A stretch of DNA of 64,000 nucleotides, taken from contig NZ_FXAZ01000001.1 in NCBI RefSeq assembly GCF_900177815.1, positions 1,736,001 through 1,800,000 on the forward strand, written 5' to 3'. Position numbers and translations under genes: made by a program. The stretch is from Paenibacillus aquistagni (lineage in GTDB: Bacteria; Bacillota; Bacilli; Paenibacillales; Paenibacillaceae). Every line of letters starts with the position of its first letter. Position 1 is the stretch's first letter. Under the pieces are notes generated by a model that saw only the letters and a list, made by a program, of their open reading frames with translations, was not told the origin of the DNA and ran no database searches. Below, one piece after another: positions 53,362 through 62,683 of this stretch.

Positions 53362-54318
53362 TTACCATAAGCTGTTGCCGGATTTGCGTGCGACAGCGTT
53401 CGCAAAGGTGAGAAGCATCACGCTGATAACCGCTTTAAATAATCCGACTGCTGTTGCGTAGGAGTATCGATAATTCTGGAGACCGACCCTATATACATAG
53501 GTATCAACGACATCCGACACCGGTCGAAGAATCGGGTTCTTAGCTAAGAGCAAGATATCTTCGAAGCCTGCATTCAACAGGTTGCCGATTGCCAGAATCA
53601 TGAAGATTGTTACGACTGGCATAATCGAAGGCAAGGTAATCAGGAAGATCTGCTTGAATCGACTAGCGCCGTCCATCGAAGCTGCTTCATATAGATGCGG
53701 ATCAATTCCCGCAATAGCTGCCAGATATACGATGGAGCCAAATCCGATCTCTTTCCATACATTCGTTGTCACGAGTATCGTCCAGAAGTATTCTGGAATG
53801 GACAAGAAGTTAACCGGTTGATCGATCAGGTTAAGCTTCTCAAGCAGGATGTTCACGCTGCCGCTCTCTGTGGAGAGAAGGGAGATGACGAATCCGGATA
53901 CGATAACCCAAGACAAGAAGTGAGGCAGATAACTGATCGTCTGAATGATTCGCTTGAAGAACATGCGATTGACTTCATTCAGCATCAGTGCAAGCAGGAT
54001 TGGCGCTGGGAAGCCGATACAGAACTTCAGCAACGCAATCACAATGGTGTTGCGCATAACATTGTAGAACTCAGGTGATGCGAAGAACGTTTCAAAATGC
54101 TTAAAACCGGCCCAAGGACTTGCGAAAAACCCTTTGAAAATGTCGAAGTCCTGAAAAGCCATGAGCACGCCGTACATCGGGATGTAGCTGAAGACAAAGA
54201 TAAGCAACAAGGCTGGAATAACCATTAATTGAATATCGATTTGTTTGATAAAACGCTTCAGTCCACTGGCTTCTTTCCCTTTAGGATTCCACTCTTTTTT
54301 TACCGATACTTGTGCCAT
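53362..54318 (-). CDS. ABC permease, LplB type (operon B)
   Basis: 318 residues, six membrane segments. EAA loop YEAASMDGASRFKQIF. First gene of operon B. It matches the operon A copy in length and nearly throughout, differing most at the N-terminus (KKEWNPKGKEASGLKRF). The promoter region carries the shared 25-bp element and a cre site. Confidence 0.94.
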   Translation of the reverse strand: MAQVSVKKEWNPKGKEASGLKRFIKQIDIQLMVIPALLLIFVFSYIPMYGVLMAFQDFDIFKGFFASPWAGFKHFETFFASPEFYNVMRNTIVIALLKFCIGFPAPILLALMLNEVNRMFFKRIIQTISYLPHFLSWVIVSGFVISLLSTESGSVNILLEKLNLIDQPVNFLSIPEYFWTILVTTNVWKEIGFGSIVYLAAIAGIDPHLYEAASMDGASRFKQIFLITLPSIMPVVTIFMILAIGNLLNAGFEDILLLAKNPILRPVSDVVDTYVYRVGLQNYRYSYATAVGLFKAVISVMLLTFANAVARKSGNSLW

Positions 54319-54442
54319 ATCTATCCCCCTTAATCTTGAAGTAATAAGATGACGCGAAGGTCTAGAGGCCGCAACCTACACCATCCACTGTATGGCGCGG
54401 TTATGTAGGTGCTTGGCTGCTTGATCGTCTCTCTGTAACTTA

Positions 54443-54506
54443 ATTTTATTTTGATAGCGTTTACAAGGATAGGTGCTTAAACAACGAAAAATGATACTAT
54501 TCCACG
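54443..54506 (-). promoter_or_regulatory. Operon B promoter with shared 25-bp regulator element
   Basis: The element at 54482-54506 matches that of operon A at 22 of 25 bases. On the minus strand the -10 box TAAAAT (54448-54443) is 39 bases from the element edge, exactly as in operon A. No good -35 box, consistent with dependence on an activator. Confidence 0.68.
54452..54465 (-). promoter_or_regulatory. CcpA cre site in the operon B promoter
   Basis: On the minus strand TGTAAACGCTATCA fits the cre consensus TGWAANCGNTNWCA at every position. It lies between the -10 box and the activator element, where CcpA would block transcription in the presence of glucose. Confidence 0.8.
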
Positions 54507-54630
54507 CACTTAAAGAAAAATCGACATTTTCTAACATATATGTCATGTCTTTTTTTATTTTAAGCTGTCATAATTTGTATGTTAATCTTGTTTCTTTCTA
54601 TTTTCTACTGCCCTTCTTATCGATCAGCTG

Positions 54631-54659
54631 TTTAAAAAAAGTCAAAAATCGTTTATGCT
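54631..54659 (+). promoter_or_regulatory. Candidate deoD promoter
   Basis: TTTAAA (54631-54636), 17 bases, TATGCT (54654-54659); start near 54666, about 35 bases before the ATG. Confidence 0.45.
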
Positions 54660-54700
54660 GATCATGAGTTTTATGTATGACATATAGATGGAGGTAACCA

Positions 54701-55408
54701 ATGAGTGTACATATTGAAGCAAAACAAGGCCAAATTGCAGACAAGATTCTGCTTCCTGGCGATCCTCTGCGCGCTAAGCACATAGCAGAGAATTTCCTAG
54801 AGCAGGTGGAATGCTACAATCAGGTGCGTAATATGCTTGGCTATACAGGACTTTATAAAGGAGAGCGTATATCTGTTCAAGGAACGGGCATGGGTATCGC
54901 GTCCTTTTCGATCTATGCAACCGAGCTTATGAAGGACTATGAGGTTCAAACCCTCGTTCGCGTGGGCACATGCGGTGCTATCCAAGAGGATGTCAAGGTT
55001 CGCGATGTCTTGATTGCCCAGGCGGCAAGCACCGATTCATCCATCATCTCGCATGTCTTCCCTGGGATCGCCTTCACGCCGATTGCTGATCACGATCTGC
55101 TTCATGCGTCTTATGTGGCAGCGCAAGAACGCAGCATTCCTGTTCGCGTAGGCAATGTCTTCTCTACGGATTACTTCTATAATGAGCGTCCAGAGATGAC
55201 GATGAAGCTCGGGCAATACGGAGTGCTCGCTGTAGAGATGGAGACGGCTGGACTGTATACGCTTGCTGCCAAGTACAAGCGCAAGGCGCTGTCCTTGCTT
55301 ACGGTAAGCGATCATATCGTGACTGGAGAGGAGACAACTCCACAAGAGCGTCAAACGAGCTTTAACCAAATGATTGAGGTTGCTCTTGATACGATTGTGA
55401 AGTTCTAG
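54701..55408 (+). CDS. deoD: Purine-nucleoside phosphorylase, DeoD type
   Basis: 235 residues, full length. Phosphate-binding [11 protein letters not shown] near residue 25, [11 protein letters not shown] near 90, and [19 protein letters not shown] followed by the catalytic aspartate in TVSDHIV. This hexameric enzyme cleaves purine (deoxy)nucleosides with phosphate to base and (deoxy)ribose 1-phosphate. Monocistronic; GGAGG before the ATG. Confidence 0.96.
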   Translation: MSVHIEAKQGQIADKILLPGDPLRAKHIAENFLEQVECYNQVRNMLGYTGLYKGERISVQGTGMGIASFSIYATELMKDYEVQTLVRVGTCGAIQEDVKVRDVLIAQAASTDSSIISHVFPGIAFTPIADHDLLHASYVAAQERSIPVRVGNVFSTDYFYNERPEMTMKLGQYGVLAVEMETAGLYTLAAKYKRKALSLLTVSDHIVTGEETTPQERQTSFNQMIEVALDTIVKF

Positions 55409-55432
55409 CTAGTACCCTAAAAAGACTCTAAT

Positions 55433-55508
55433 AAAAAGAAGACCACGGACAAGTGACCACAGGAATTCTATTCCTGAATGTGCACGAACGCATGGTCTTC
55501 TTCTTTTT
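55433..55508. terminator. Bidirectional terminator between deoD and vanW-like gene
   Basis: AAGAAGACCA pairs with TGGTCTTCTT at the base, and CAGGAAT with ATTCCTG in the centre. A-rich and T-rich flanks supply tails for both convergent genes. Confidence 0.85.
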
Positions 55509-55519
55509 CATTCCTAATA

Positions 55520-56353
55520 TTAGTTCTGTGATTCCTTCTCACCCTGAAGCATCGGCTCATACATCATTAGCGCATGATTCTCCGCCACCTGCTCTTCCTG
55601 CAGCAATTCCCCATCCATCGAATAGGTCATCTGTATTAATTCGTTATGACGCATATACTTGCCCCATGCCTCTAGCGTAATGCGATGATTGCGCTCCATG
55701 ATCTTGTATTGGTGGATTGGGCCTGATGTCGAGCGCCACTGTCCGTACAGATTGACATCATCCATATGAAGCACAAGCTGAAATGGCTCGTTGGTTGGAT
55801 TCATTATCATAAGATCCAAGTAGTTGTAAGCACATGTAGCGCCGCTCCCGAACGGTTGATTGCGGCTGGCGTCTGGAAACACGTCATAGGAATGCCGATA
55901 CCGCTCGATCACCTTCAATGGCGTATGCAGCGTAATCCAATAGATGAGGTTAGAGAGCTGACATAATCCTCCCCCTACCCCAAGCTGCATGGAACCGTAG
56001 AACAGGATCATTCCCTCTTGATAGCCTTTTCTGCGCGTGGGTTTACCAATTCTTCTCCAATAGGATAGAACTTCTTCTGGTTGAATAACGACGCCGTTCA
56101 AATGCTGTATAGCCAACTGAAGGTTATGCACCTTCGCCTCTTGAATGGACATATCCACATTGTGAAGCCTGCGATACAGCGGTGTATGATGCTCCGCGTG
56201 CAGGTACGGCAGCTTGTCTAATTGCTTAATGGATGCAAATTGCTCTCTCATTCTCCACCATTTGAACCTTCTACGGCATCGATAATAGAGCTTGCCAAGC
56301 CACAACCTCAGCTTGGATCTGGTAATCGGTTTATAACGCTTAGTTGCCTGCAT
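55520..56353 (-). CDS. VanW family protein
   Basis: 277 residues from the ATG at 56353; the ATG at 56359 abuts the GAGGGG ribosome site. The VanW signature block is present: VLSYWRRIGKPTRRKGY, then LGVGGGLCQLSNLIYW. A strongly basic N-terminus (RRRFKWWRMRE) and no signal peptide. VanW occurs as an accessory gene in some vancomycin-resistance clusters, but its function is unknown and many soil Bacillota carry it without vanRSHAX. No other van genes are nearby. Confidence 0.9.
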   Translation of the reverse strand: MQATKRYKPITRSKLRLWLGKLYYRCRRRFKWWRMREQFASIKQLDKLPYLHAEHHTPLYRRLHNVDMSIQEAKVHNLQLAIQHLNGVVIQPEEVLSYWRRIGKPTRRKGYQEGMILFYGSMQLGVGGGLCQLSNLIYWITLHTPLKVIERYRHSYDVFPDASRNQPFGSGATCAYNYLDLMIMNPTNEPFQLVLHMDDVNLYGQWRSTSGPIHQYKIMERNHRITLEAWGKYMRHNELIQMTYSMDGELLQEEQVAENHALMMYEPMLQGEKESQN

Positions 56354-56531
56354 ATACATCCCCTCTATTTGATTAGTGGTCTGCCGCTTCCATGCTGCGA
56401 ATACAAGGAAATAGAAATAAACAATGCAGCAGATTGCTATGGTTTGAGCCGTATGGTATAGTGAATTCCTGTTTCATTTTCCATATGCTTGCGATCATCG
56501 AGACTGCATGTAATCTTAGGAGGTAACTGAA

Positions 56532-58715
56532 ATGACAGGAGAACGTTTTCAAAGTGCCTATCAAGAAGAAGAAGCCCGACTTGAAGAGACACTTCTAGAA
56601 ATGAAGCAGCAGTTCGAGCACCTGCAAGCCATTCCGGTCTATCGCGGCTCAGACTTTACCGAGCAAGTGCTTGAAGACAATCGAGAGCTGCGAAGACAGC
56701 GATTGAAGCGAGCCGTCAAGGAGCCATACTTCGGCAGAATGGATATTCAAGAGGACACCAGCTCCGCTGCCGTGGCCCTCTATATTGGCAAGCAAGGCAT
56801 CGATTCAGATGCAATGAGCATCGAAGAAGAAGGCTTCCCAAAGAATCATGTCCACTATCCGATGGTAATTGACTGGCGTGCTCCAGTGGCCAGCATGTTC
56901 TATTCCTTCACAGGTGGTGTAGAACCTGCCGCCTATGAAGCACCGGACGGCACCTACTCAGCAGAGGTCCATCTGAAGCGCAACCTTGTGATTCGCAATG
57001 AAGAGCTCCAGCGTGTCGTCGATACGTTTAATCGCGAGCAAGGCGAAGAGCATGTCACAGACGAATTTCTTGTCTACCGCCTCGGCGAGAATAAAGATAA
57101 TCGATTGCGAGATATCGTCTCCACCATTCAAGCAGAACAAGATATTATTATTCGCTCCCATAAGAACAAGGCTCTCTTTATCCAAGGGGTCGCAGGCAGC
57201 GGCAAGACCACAGTCGCCCTTCACCGCTTAGCCTTCCTGCTCTATCAATATCAAGAGCAATTGAAAGCGGAACGCATGATCATTTTTGCCCCTAACCGGA
57301 TGTTCCTTAACTATATTAGCGATGTGCTGCCAGAACTAGGCGTTGGGAATATTCAACAGCGCACATTTTCAGACTGGGCGCTTGAGCTTGCAAAGCTCGA
57401 TGACAGCATCATCCTTACCTCTTCTTTGGAGGAGATTGAGCGCTGGTATGGCTCTCTAGACGCAAGGCCTGCAGACAGCAGCTCAAGTTCAGGCAGAATC
57501 AAGGGCTCCCTACAATGGAAGGAACGACTCGATCGATATGTTCAGCACTGGGTCGAAGAGGCCGTCCCTGAGCAAGACTTCATCCCGTGGGAAGGAGCAG
57601 CCCTGTCTCATGACATGATTGCTCATTGGTTCAATGAAGAATACCGTTCCTATGAGCCCGCCAAGCGCATACTGCGTGTTCAAGCGAGAATACAGCGCTG
57701 GCTTGAGATGGAGCTTAAAAAAGAAAGAAGCCGGACTCTGCTAAGCGAGAAAAAGAAAAAATCTTCGCAAAAGCTGAAAACATTTATGAAAAAATGGCCG
57801 AAATCCGAGGTCATAGAGTTGTATAAGGCCTTTCTGCAAGCAGATGAATACAGCGATCTCCTTCCAGCTAAGCTTCGAAAGAAGACCATTGCCGAACTGA
57901 AGAAAGCCGTCGTTCAGCAGGAGGACTTGGCTTCTCTTGTGTACCTCTATATCGGCCTGAATGGTGTAGAGTCCAACCAACGCTTCGACCATATTGTGAT
58001 TGATGAAGCGCAGGATTTCTCGCCGCTGCAAATTGCGCTGTTGGATCAATTGACGAAGAACCACTCCTTCACGATCCTGGGTGATCTGTCACAAGGCATT
58101 CATGCCTATGCAGGCATAGAAGATTGGCAGGAAATGATGGAGCTCTTCTCAACGGACACGAGTTCCTATCATGCTTTGACACGAAGCTATCGCTCCACGA
58201 TGGAGATTATCCATTTTGCCAATCAGATTCTAGAAAGAGGAATGAAGACCGCGCTGCTCGCAGAGCCTGTGTTCCGGAGTGGACACAAAGTCGCTGTCGT
58301 TCACCTGCAATCACGCCTTGAGGAGTGGCTGCAAGCAGAGATTGTCCGCCACCAATCGAGCGGGTACCAGACAACGGCCATCCTGACCCGTACGATGGAG
58401 GAAGCAATTGATTGGCATGAACGCCTGCTTGCGGCTGATATACCTGCTCATCTGATCCAAGGCAAGGAACAGCAATACGAAGGAGGAATCTCTGTGCTCC
58501 CTGTATACTTATCCAAGGGACTTGAGTTCGATTCAGTCATTCTCCTTCATGTCAATGAGTCTCACTATCATCTGAACCCATTGGAGGCGCGACTCCTTTA
58601 TGTTGGCTGTACACGCGCGCTTCATCAGTTGACTCTGCTCGTAGACGGGGTACTCACACCGCTGATCGCAGAAGATTGCAGCGATTGGGCAGACCATCTC
58701 GCCCCAACGCTGTAG
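56532..58715 (+). CDS. helD: HelD-type UvrD-like RNA polymerase recycling ATPase
   Basis: 727 residues. An N-terminal coiled-coil arm of about 100 residues rich in Glu/Arg/Lys reaches into RNA polymerase in known HelD proteins. Walker A is GVAGSGKTTVALHR near residue 220, Walker B IVIDEAQDFSPLQ near 490, followed by GDLSQGIHAYAG and ARLLYVGCTRAL motifs of superfamily 1 helicases. A lysine-rich loop (SEKKKKSSQKLK) interrupts the second half. It releases stalled polymerase from nucleic acid using ATP. Some homologues also confer rifampicin tolerance. Confidence 0.93.
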   Translation: MTGERFQSAYQEEEARLEETLLEMKQQFEHLQAIPVYRGSDFTEQVLEDNRELRRQRLKRAVKEPYFGRMDIQEDTSSAAVALYIGKQGIDSDAMSIEEEGFPKNHVHYPMVIDWRAPVASMFYSFTGGVEPAAYEAPDGTYSAEVHLKRNLVIRNEELQRVVDTFNREQGEEHVTDEFLVYRLGENKDNRLRDIVSTIQAEQDIIIRSHKNKALFIQGVAGSGKTTVALHRLAFLLYQYQEQLKAERMIIFAPNRMFLNYISDVLPELGVGNIQQRTFSDWALELAKLDDSIILTSSLEEIERWYGSLDARPADSSSSSGRIKGSLQWKERLDRYVQHWVEEAVPEQDFIPWEGAALSHDMIAHWFNEEYRSYEPAKRILRVQARIQRWLEMELKKERSRTLLSEKKKKSSQKLKTFMKKWPKSEVIELYKAFLQADEYSDLLPAKLRKKTIAELKKAVVQQEDLASLVYLYIGLNGVESNQRFDHIVIDEAQDFSPLQIALLDQLTKNHSFTILGDLSQGIHAYAGIEDWQEMMELFSTDTSSYHALTRSYRSTMEIIHFANQILERGMKTALLAEPVFRSGHKVAVVHLQSRLEEWLQAEIVRHQSSGYQTTAILTRTMEEAIDWHERLLAADIPAHLIQGKEQQYEGGISVLPVYLSKGLEFDSVILLHVNESHYHLNPLEARLLYVGCTRALHQLTLLVDGVLTPLIAEDCSDWADHLAPTL

Positions 58716-58740
58716 CCCATTCATGCTCTATTCATATAGA

Positions 58741-58780
58741 CGCTAAACAGCTGAGATCTGCGGATCTCAGCTGTTTAGCG
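58741..58780. terminator. Perfect 18-bp stem between helD and histidine kinase
   Basis: CGCTAAACAGCTGAGATC (58741-58758) is followed by TGCG and its exact complement (58763-58780). The genes converge. It lacks T runs, so termination would rely on stem strength, or it may be a protein-binding or stabilising element. Confidence 0.7.
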
Positions 58781-58785
58781 CTGCA

Positions 58786-60045
58786 CTAGTCCTCCAGCAC
58801 TCTTTTAAACTGAAGCACACAAGTTGTCCCTTCTCTTGGCCTGCTGTAATAGGAGATCTTGCCATTCATCGCACGTATCGAACTTACAACGACCATAAGA
58901 CCTAAGCCGGTGCCCTTCTCCTTTGTCGTATAAAAAGGCATGCCAATTCGCTTGATCTCATATTCTGACATGCCAACCCCCGTATCTTGAATCTGAATAT
59001 GTACGCCATCATTATCACACCATGTCGATACCCGAAGATAACCTCCCTCAGGCATGGACTCAATCGCATTCTTCATAATGTTCAGAAGACTCTGCTGAAA
59101 TTTCTTCGTGTCTCCCTTAACATAGACAGGCTCTGACGTATAATGCTTAATTTGAAGCTCGACCTTGGATAGAACACAAAGCGGAGAAACCATCGAAATT
59201 AAAGAATCGATCGCTTCCTGAATATGTACTTGGTCATGATTCTTAACCGTCGGCTTAGCAAAGTTCAAATAATCCGTAATAATGGCGTTCGCCTGATCAA
59301 TGCCTTCTAATGCAAAGCTGCGATACTTCTCCAACGCATCCTGAGAAAGATTATCATTGCGCATCAGTTGAAGAAATCCGTGCGCCGTCGTTAAGGGATT
59401 GCGAACCTCATGAGAGATCGAAGCGGCAAGCTGGCCGATGACCTGATACTTCTCTGCATCATAAAGCTCCTCTCGAAGCTTCTCTTGATTTTTGACATGA
59501 TAGTAAATATAGCTTACAAGCATCGTAGAGAGGTAGGTCCCTATAACCATTAATCCTACCGGACTACCCTTAAGAGCGTCCCAGTCTTCATAACAGAGTA
59601 AAAAGACGAGCAGGTATACCGTGGTTAATGTAAACGCAAGCAAATTAATCTGTAAAAAAGTGCTTCGCTCAACCTGGGTCTTATGAAAAATAAGTCCCAT
59701 GCCCAATAAGATCGTTGATGCAATCAGGGTTGGAGCAATATCATTGCCCACAATCACCGCGTTGCCAAAATTAAAGGCGATCCAAGTTGCAATGCCTGCA
59801 ATGGTGCCCTCAAACAAGGAGGCGAGCACAATGCTGATTGGAATCAGATGTACGCAGTAAATAAATGGATCAATGGTTTCCAGTGTCAGATAGCTCAGCG
59901 ATAAGAGTGCTAGTATGGCGACAAACAAAAGCTTGCGCCGATTGTTAGAAAACGTATACCTTGGGGTAATAATCAAAAAAAACAAACAGGCGCTCATCAC
60001 ATAAAGTATTCCCGTAACCTCGTGACCGATCATTGACAGTATCAA
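58786..60045 (-). CDS. Membrane histidine kinase, sporulation-kinase (KinB-like) type
   Basis: 419 residues. About six hydrophobic segments in the first 205 residues with almost no extracellular domain, resembling the 5TM-LytS/KinB input module. H-box ASISHEVRNPLTTAHGFLQL; HATPase motifs MKNAIESMPEGG, IQDTGVGMS and GTGLGLMVV. No response regulator gene is adjacent, so it is an orphan, as are kinases that feed the sporulation phosphorelay. Start taken at TTG 60045, nine bases after GAAGGA; ATG 60033 is possible. Confidence 0.9.
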   Translation of the reverse strand: MILSMIGHEVTGILYVMSACLFFLIITPRYTFSNNRRKLLFVAILALLSLSYLTLETIDPFIYCVHLIPISIVLASLFEGTIAGIATWIAFNFGNAVIVGNDIAPTLIASTILLGMGLIFHKTQVERSTFLQINLLAFTLTTVYLLVFLLCYEDWDALKGSPVGLMVIGTYLSTMLVSYIYYHVKNQEKLREELYDAEKYQVIGQLAASISHEVRNPLTTAHGFLQLMRNDNLSQDALEKYRSFALEGIDQANAIITDYLNFAKPTVKNHDQVHIQEAIDSLISMVSPLCVLSKVELQIKHYTSEPVYVKGDTKKFQQSLLNIMKNAIESMPEGGYLRVSTWCDNDGVHIQIQDTGVGMSEYEIKRIGMPFYTTKEKGTGLGLMVVVSSIRAMNGKISYYSRPREGTTCVLQFKRVLED

Positions 60046-60269
60046 CTAAAACATTCCTTCTCAAAGGTTCTCTGTACCATCACCACTTATTAACTACCAT
60101 TTTATTCATTTTTCGACACAATCCAACAGCAATATCATACACTTTTCCTCAAGATTATCATATTTTCCCTATAGAGCCAATCTAAAAGTAAATTTTTACA
60201 TGTGAAAAAATCATAAAAGATGAAACTAAATCGTCTTTTCTTTCGTCTTATTAATGAGGAGGGTTCATC

Positions 60270-60755
60270 ATGATAAAAAAGTTATCCGCGATTGCAATCG
60301 CTAGTCTTATCGCTTCTTCAATGATATATCCTTATTCCGCACTAGCTAAAGATACAAGAGAAGCGAAAGCGCCTCAAGAACAGGCAGCAAGCTCTCAGGT
60401 TCGTGTTGAAACCGCTAACGGTTATATTACCGTTAATAATCATAAGATTATCGATGGAAAGACCTTCATCCCCATTTCCGAACTTGCCAAGGTACTGAAG
60501 GTTCAAGTCAAGTGGGAAGCAAGCACGCATACGGTGACTGTCGAGAACGATCAGGCAACGATGAAGTGGTATACCATTACGGACCGGATCAAGGTGAACA
60601 ACAAGGATGTCACGATTACGGATCTCCCCAAAATCTTTGACAGCCGCACTTATGTCCCTCTTGTACTCCTCCGTCAGGTCTTTCAAATCCAATACTCCTG
60701 GGATAGCGCCACGAAAACAGTAACCATTGTTTCACCAGATGCAGACAAAGAATAA
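60270..60755 (+). CDS. Secreted protein with copper amine oxidase N-terminal-like repeats
   Basis: 161 residues. Signal peptide with likely cleavage after ALA near residue 26. Two copies of the Cu_amine_oxidN1-type beta unit: VNNHKIIDGKTFIPISELAK...WEASTHTVTV and KVNNKDVTI...SRTYVPLVLLRQVF...WDSATKTVTI. In Paenibacillus this domain is common in cell-envelope proteins and has no oxidase activity by itself; a role in wall binding is inferred. GGAGG before the ATG. Confidence 0.88.
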   Translation: MIKKLSAIAIASLIASSMIYPYSALAKDTREAKAPQEQAASSQVRVETANGYITVNNHKIIDGKTFIPISELAKVLKVQVKWEASTHTVTVENDQATMKWYTITDRIKVNNKDVTITDLPKIFDSRTYVPLVLLRQVFQIQYSWDSATKTVTIVSPDADKE

Positions 60756-61013
60756 TTCTGATCATCCGCGGCATCACACATCAAATATTTAGTGTGATTG
60801 ATAGGTAATACAGTCTACAAGAAGATACATAATAGATCGAGATTCTATTTCGTCTCTATTGATATGCACAAGCAGCCGATTATAGAGCCTATCCTCGCCG
60901 CCTTTACAAATGACTAATCACGCATTCATTCATGCAGGGCCGCTGTATTCCATTACTAGATTAAAGAATTGGTTTTGTACACATTCATGCCCGCGAACAT
61001 GTTCATAGGCCTA
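60756..61013. other. Non-coding stretch after the secreted-protein gene
   Basis: No gene, promoter or repeat was recognised apart from the P5C dehydrogenase terminator that follows at 61014. Confidence 0.4.
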
Positions 61014-61052
61014 AAAAATCTGCACTCTACTGAAAGTAAAGTGCAGATTTTT
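61014..61052. terminator. Terminator of the proline catabolic operon
   Basis: AAAAATCTGCACT (61014-61026) pairs perfectly with AGTGCAGATTTTT (61040-61052), with an inner TACT/AGTA extension. A and T flanks let it act in both directions. Confidence 0.88.
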
Positions 61053-61082
61053 GTTTGGGCTTTTCTATGGGAATGACGGCTA

Positions 61083-62627
61083 TTACCACTTTTCTGATAC
61101 AAGCTTCGCTTGCGTAAACAGCAAGAGATAATCTCTGCCGCCTGCTTTTGAATCCGTGCCTGACATATTGAATCCGCCAAACGGATGTACGCCAACCAAA
61201 GCTCCTGTGCATTTTCGGTTGAAGTACAAGTTTCCACAGTGCATATGATCTCTTGCATATTCCAAGTGCTCACGATTGCTGCTGAATACAGCACCTGTCA
61301 GCCCATACTCTGTATGATTGAAAATATCAATCGCTTCCTTATAGCTAGCCGCCTTGCAGACCGCAAGCACAGGTCCGAAGATCTCCTCCTGCATCATTCT
61401 TGCCTCAGGCGCCACATCGGCAAATACGGTAGGCTGAATATAATAGCCATCGCCCTCTGCAATGCTGCCTCCAACAACCAAGCGTCCTTCCCCTCGACCA
61501 ATCTCGATATAGTCTAGAATCTTCTCATATGCCTGTTGATCAATAACTGGACCAATCGGCGCATTCGTTACAGCAGGACCAACCTTCAGTTGATTCGTCT
61601 TCTGAATGATTAGATCAAGCACTTCATCATATACATCCTGATGGATAATCGCTCGTGAGCCAGCGGAGCATTTTTGTCCTTGAAAGCCAAAGGCAGATTG
61701 AACAATCGCCGTTGCCGCATCATCGAGATTGGCTGATTGATCAACTACGATGCCATCCTTTCCGCCCATTTCGGCTATAAGGCGCTTCATCCATATCTGG
61801 CCTTCATTGGTCTTTGCCATGCGCTCATTAATGCGTAGTCCAACGTCACGTGAACCCGTAAAGGAAATAAATCGCGTTCTTGGATGATCGACCATAAGAT
61901 CCCCAATCTCAGAGCCCGAGCCGGGTACAAAATTCAACACGCCTGCCGGCAGTCCAATCTCCTCCATAAGCTGAACAAATTTGGCGGCAATAACTGGAGA
62001 GGTTGAAGCTGGCTTAAGCACGACCGTATTACCTGATACAATCGCTGCCGACGTCATTCCTGCCATAATGGCGAATGGGAAATTCCAGGGTGGAATCACA
62101 ACGCCAACGCCAAGTGGAATATAAGTCAATTGGTTATGCTCGCCAGGGTATGGCGTAAGCGGCTGCGGCGCTGCCAAGCGAAGCATCTCGCGGCCATAGA
62201 ATTCTAGAAAGTCGATTGCTTCCGCAACGTCAGCATCGGCTTCCCCCCAATTCTTGCCGACTTCGTATACAAGCCAAGCACTGAATTCGAACTTGCGTCT
62301 GCGAATCTCGGCCGCTGCCTTGAACAGATAGCCTGCCCGTTCTTCTGGGCTTACGAGCTTCCAGTCAGCAAAGGCTGTGTCAGCCGCTGCAATTGCGGCT
62401 AGCGCCTGCTCCTTATCCGCCTGGGACATCTGTCCAACCAACTGCTCCTTATTGCCAGGATTAATGGAGCGGCCAAGCTTCGTCGTTTGAATCTTCTCGC
62501 CATTAATGACGAGCGGATAAGTGCGGCCCAGTTCTGCTTCTACGAGACGCAGGGCGTCCACCATTGCTTGCTTATTCGCTTCTGCGCTAAAGTCAGTAAA
62601 GGGTTCATTGCGGAATTCGATCAACAT
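61083..62627 (-). CDS. pruA: L-glutamate gamma-semialdehyde (P5C) dehydrogenase
   Basis: 514 residues, the size of RocA/PutC. Aldehyde dehydrogenase fold: [30 protein letters not shown], catalytic glutamate in IAEMGGKD, catalytic cysteine in [13 protein letters not shown]. It oxidises the product of the upstream-encoded proline dehydrogenase to glutamate with NAD+. 56 bases downstream of that gene; GGAGG before its ATG. Confidence 0.95.
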   Translation of the reverse strand: MLIEFRNEPFTDFSAEANKQAMVDALRLVEAELGRTYPLVINGEKIQTTKLGRSINPGNKEQLVGQMSQADKEQALAAIAAADTAFADWKLVSPEERAGYLFKAAAEIRRRKFEFSAWLVYEVGKNWGEADADVAEAIDFLEFYGREMLRLAAPQPLTPYPGEHNQLTYIPLGVGVVIPPWNFPFAIMAGMTSAAIVSGNTVVLKPASTSPVIAAKFVQLMEEIGLPAGVLNFVPGSGSEIGDLMVDHPRTRFISFTGSRDVGLRINERMAKTNEGQIWMKRLIAEMGGKDGIVVDQSANLDDAATAIVQSAFGFQGQKCSAGSRAIIHQDVYDEVLDLIIQKTNQLKVGPAVTNAPIGPVIDQQAYEKILDYIEIGRGEGRLVVGGSIAEGDGYYIQPTVFADVAPEARMMQEEIFGPVLAVCKAASYKEAIDIFNHTEYGLTGAVFSSNREHLEYARDHMHCGNLYFNRKCTGALVGVHPFGGFNMSGTDSKAGGRDYLLLFTQAKLVSEKW

Positions 62628-62683
62628 GAATCATGACCTCCTAAGACATTTATATGGTGTATAAACAGAGAGATTCTTAGCTG

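Noticed and set aside
55520-56353. Vancomycin resistance from the VanW homologue
   Set aside because: No vanRSHAX or ligase genes are near; VanW alone is common in soil Bacillota and of unknown function.
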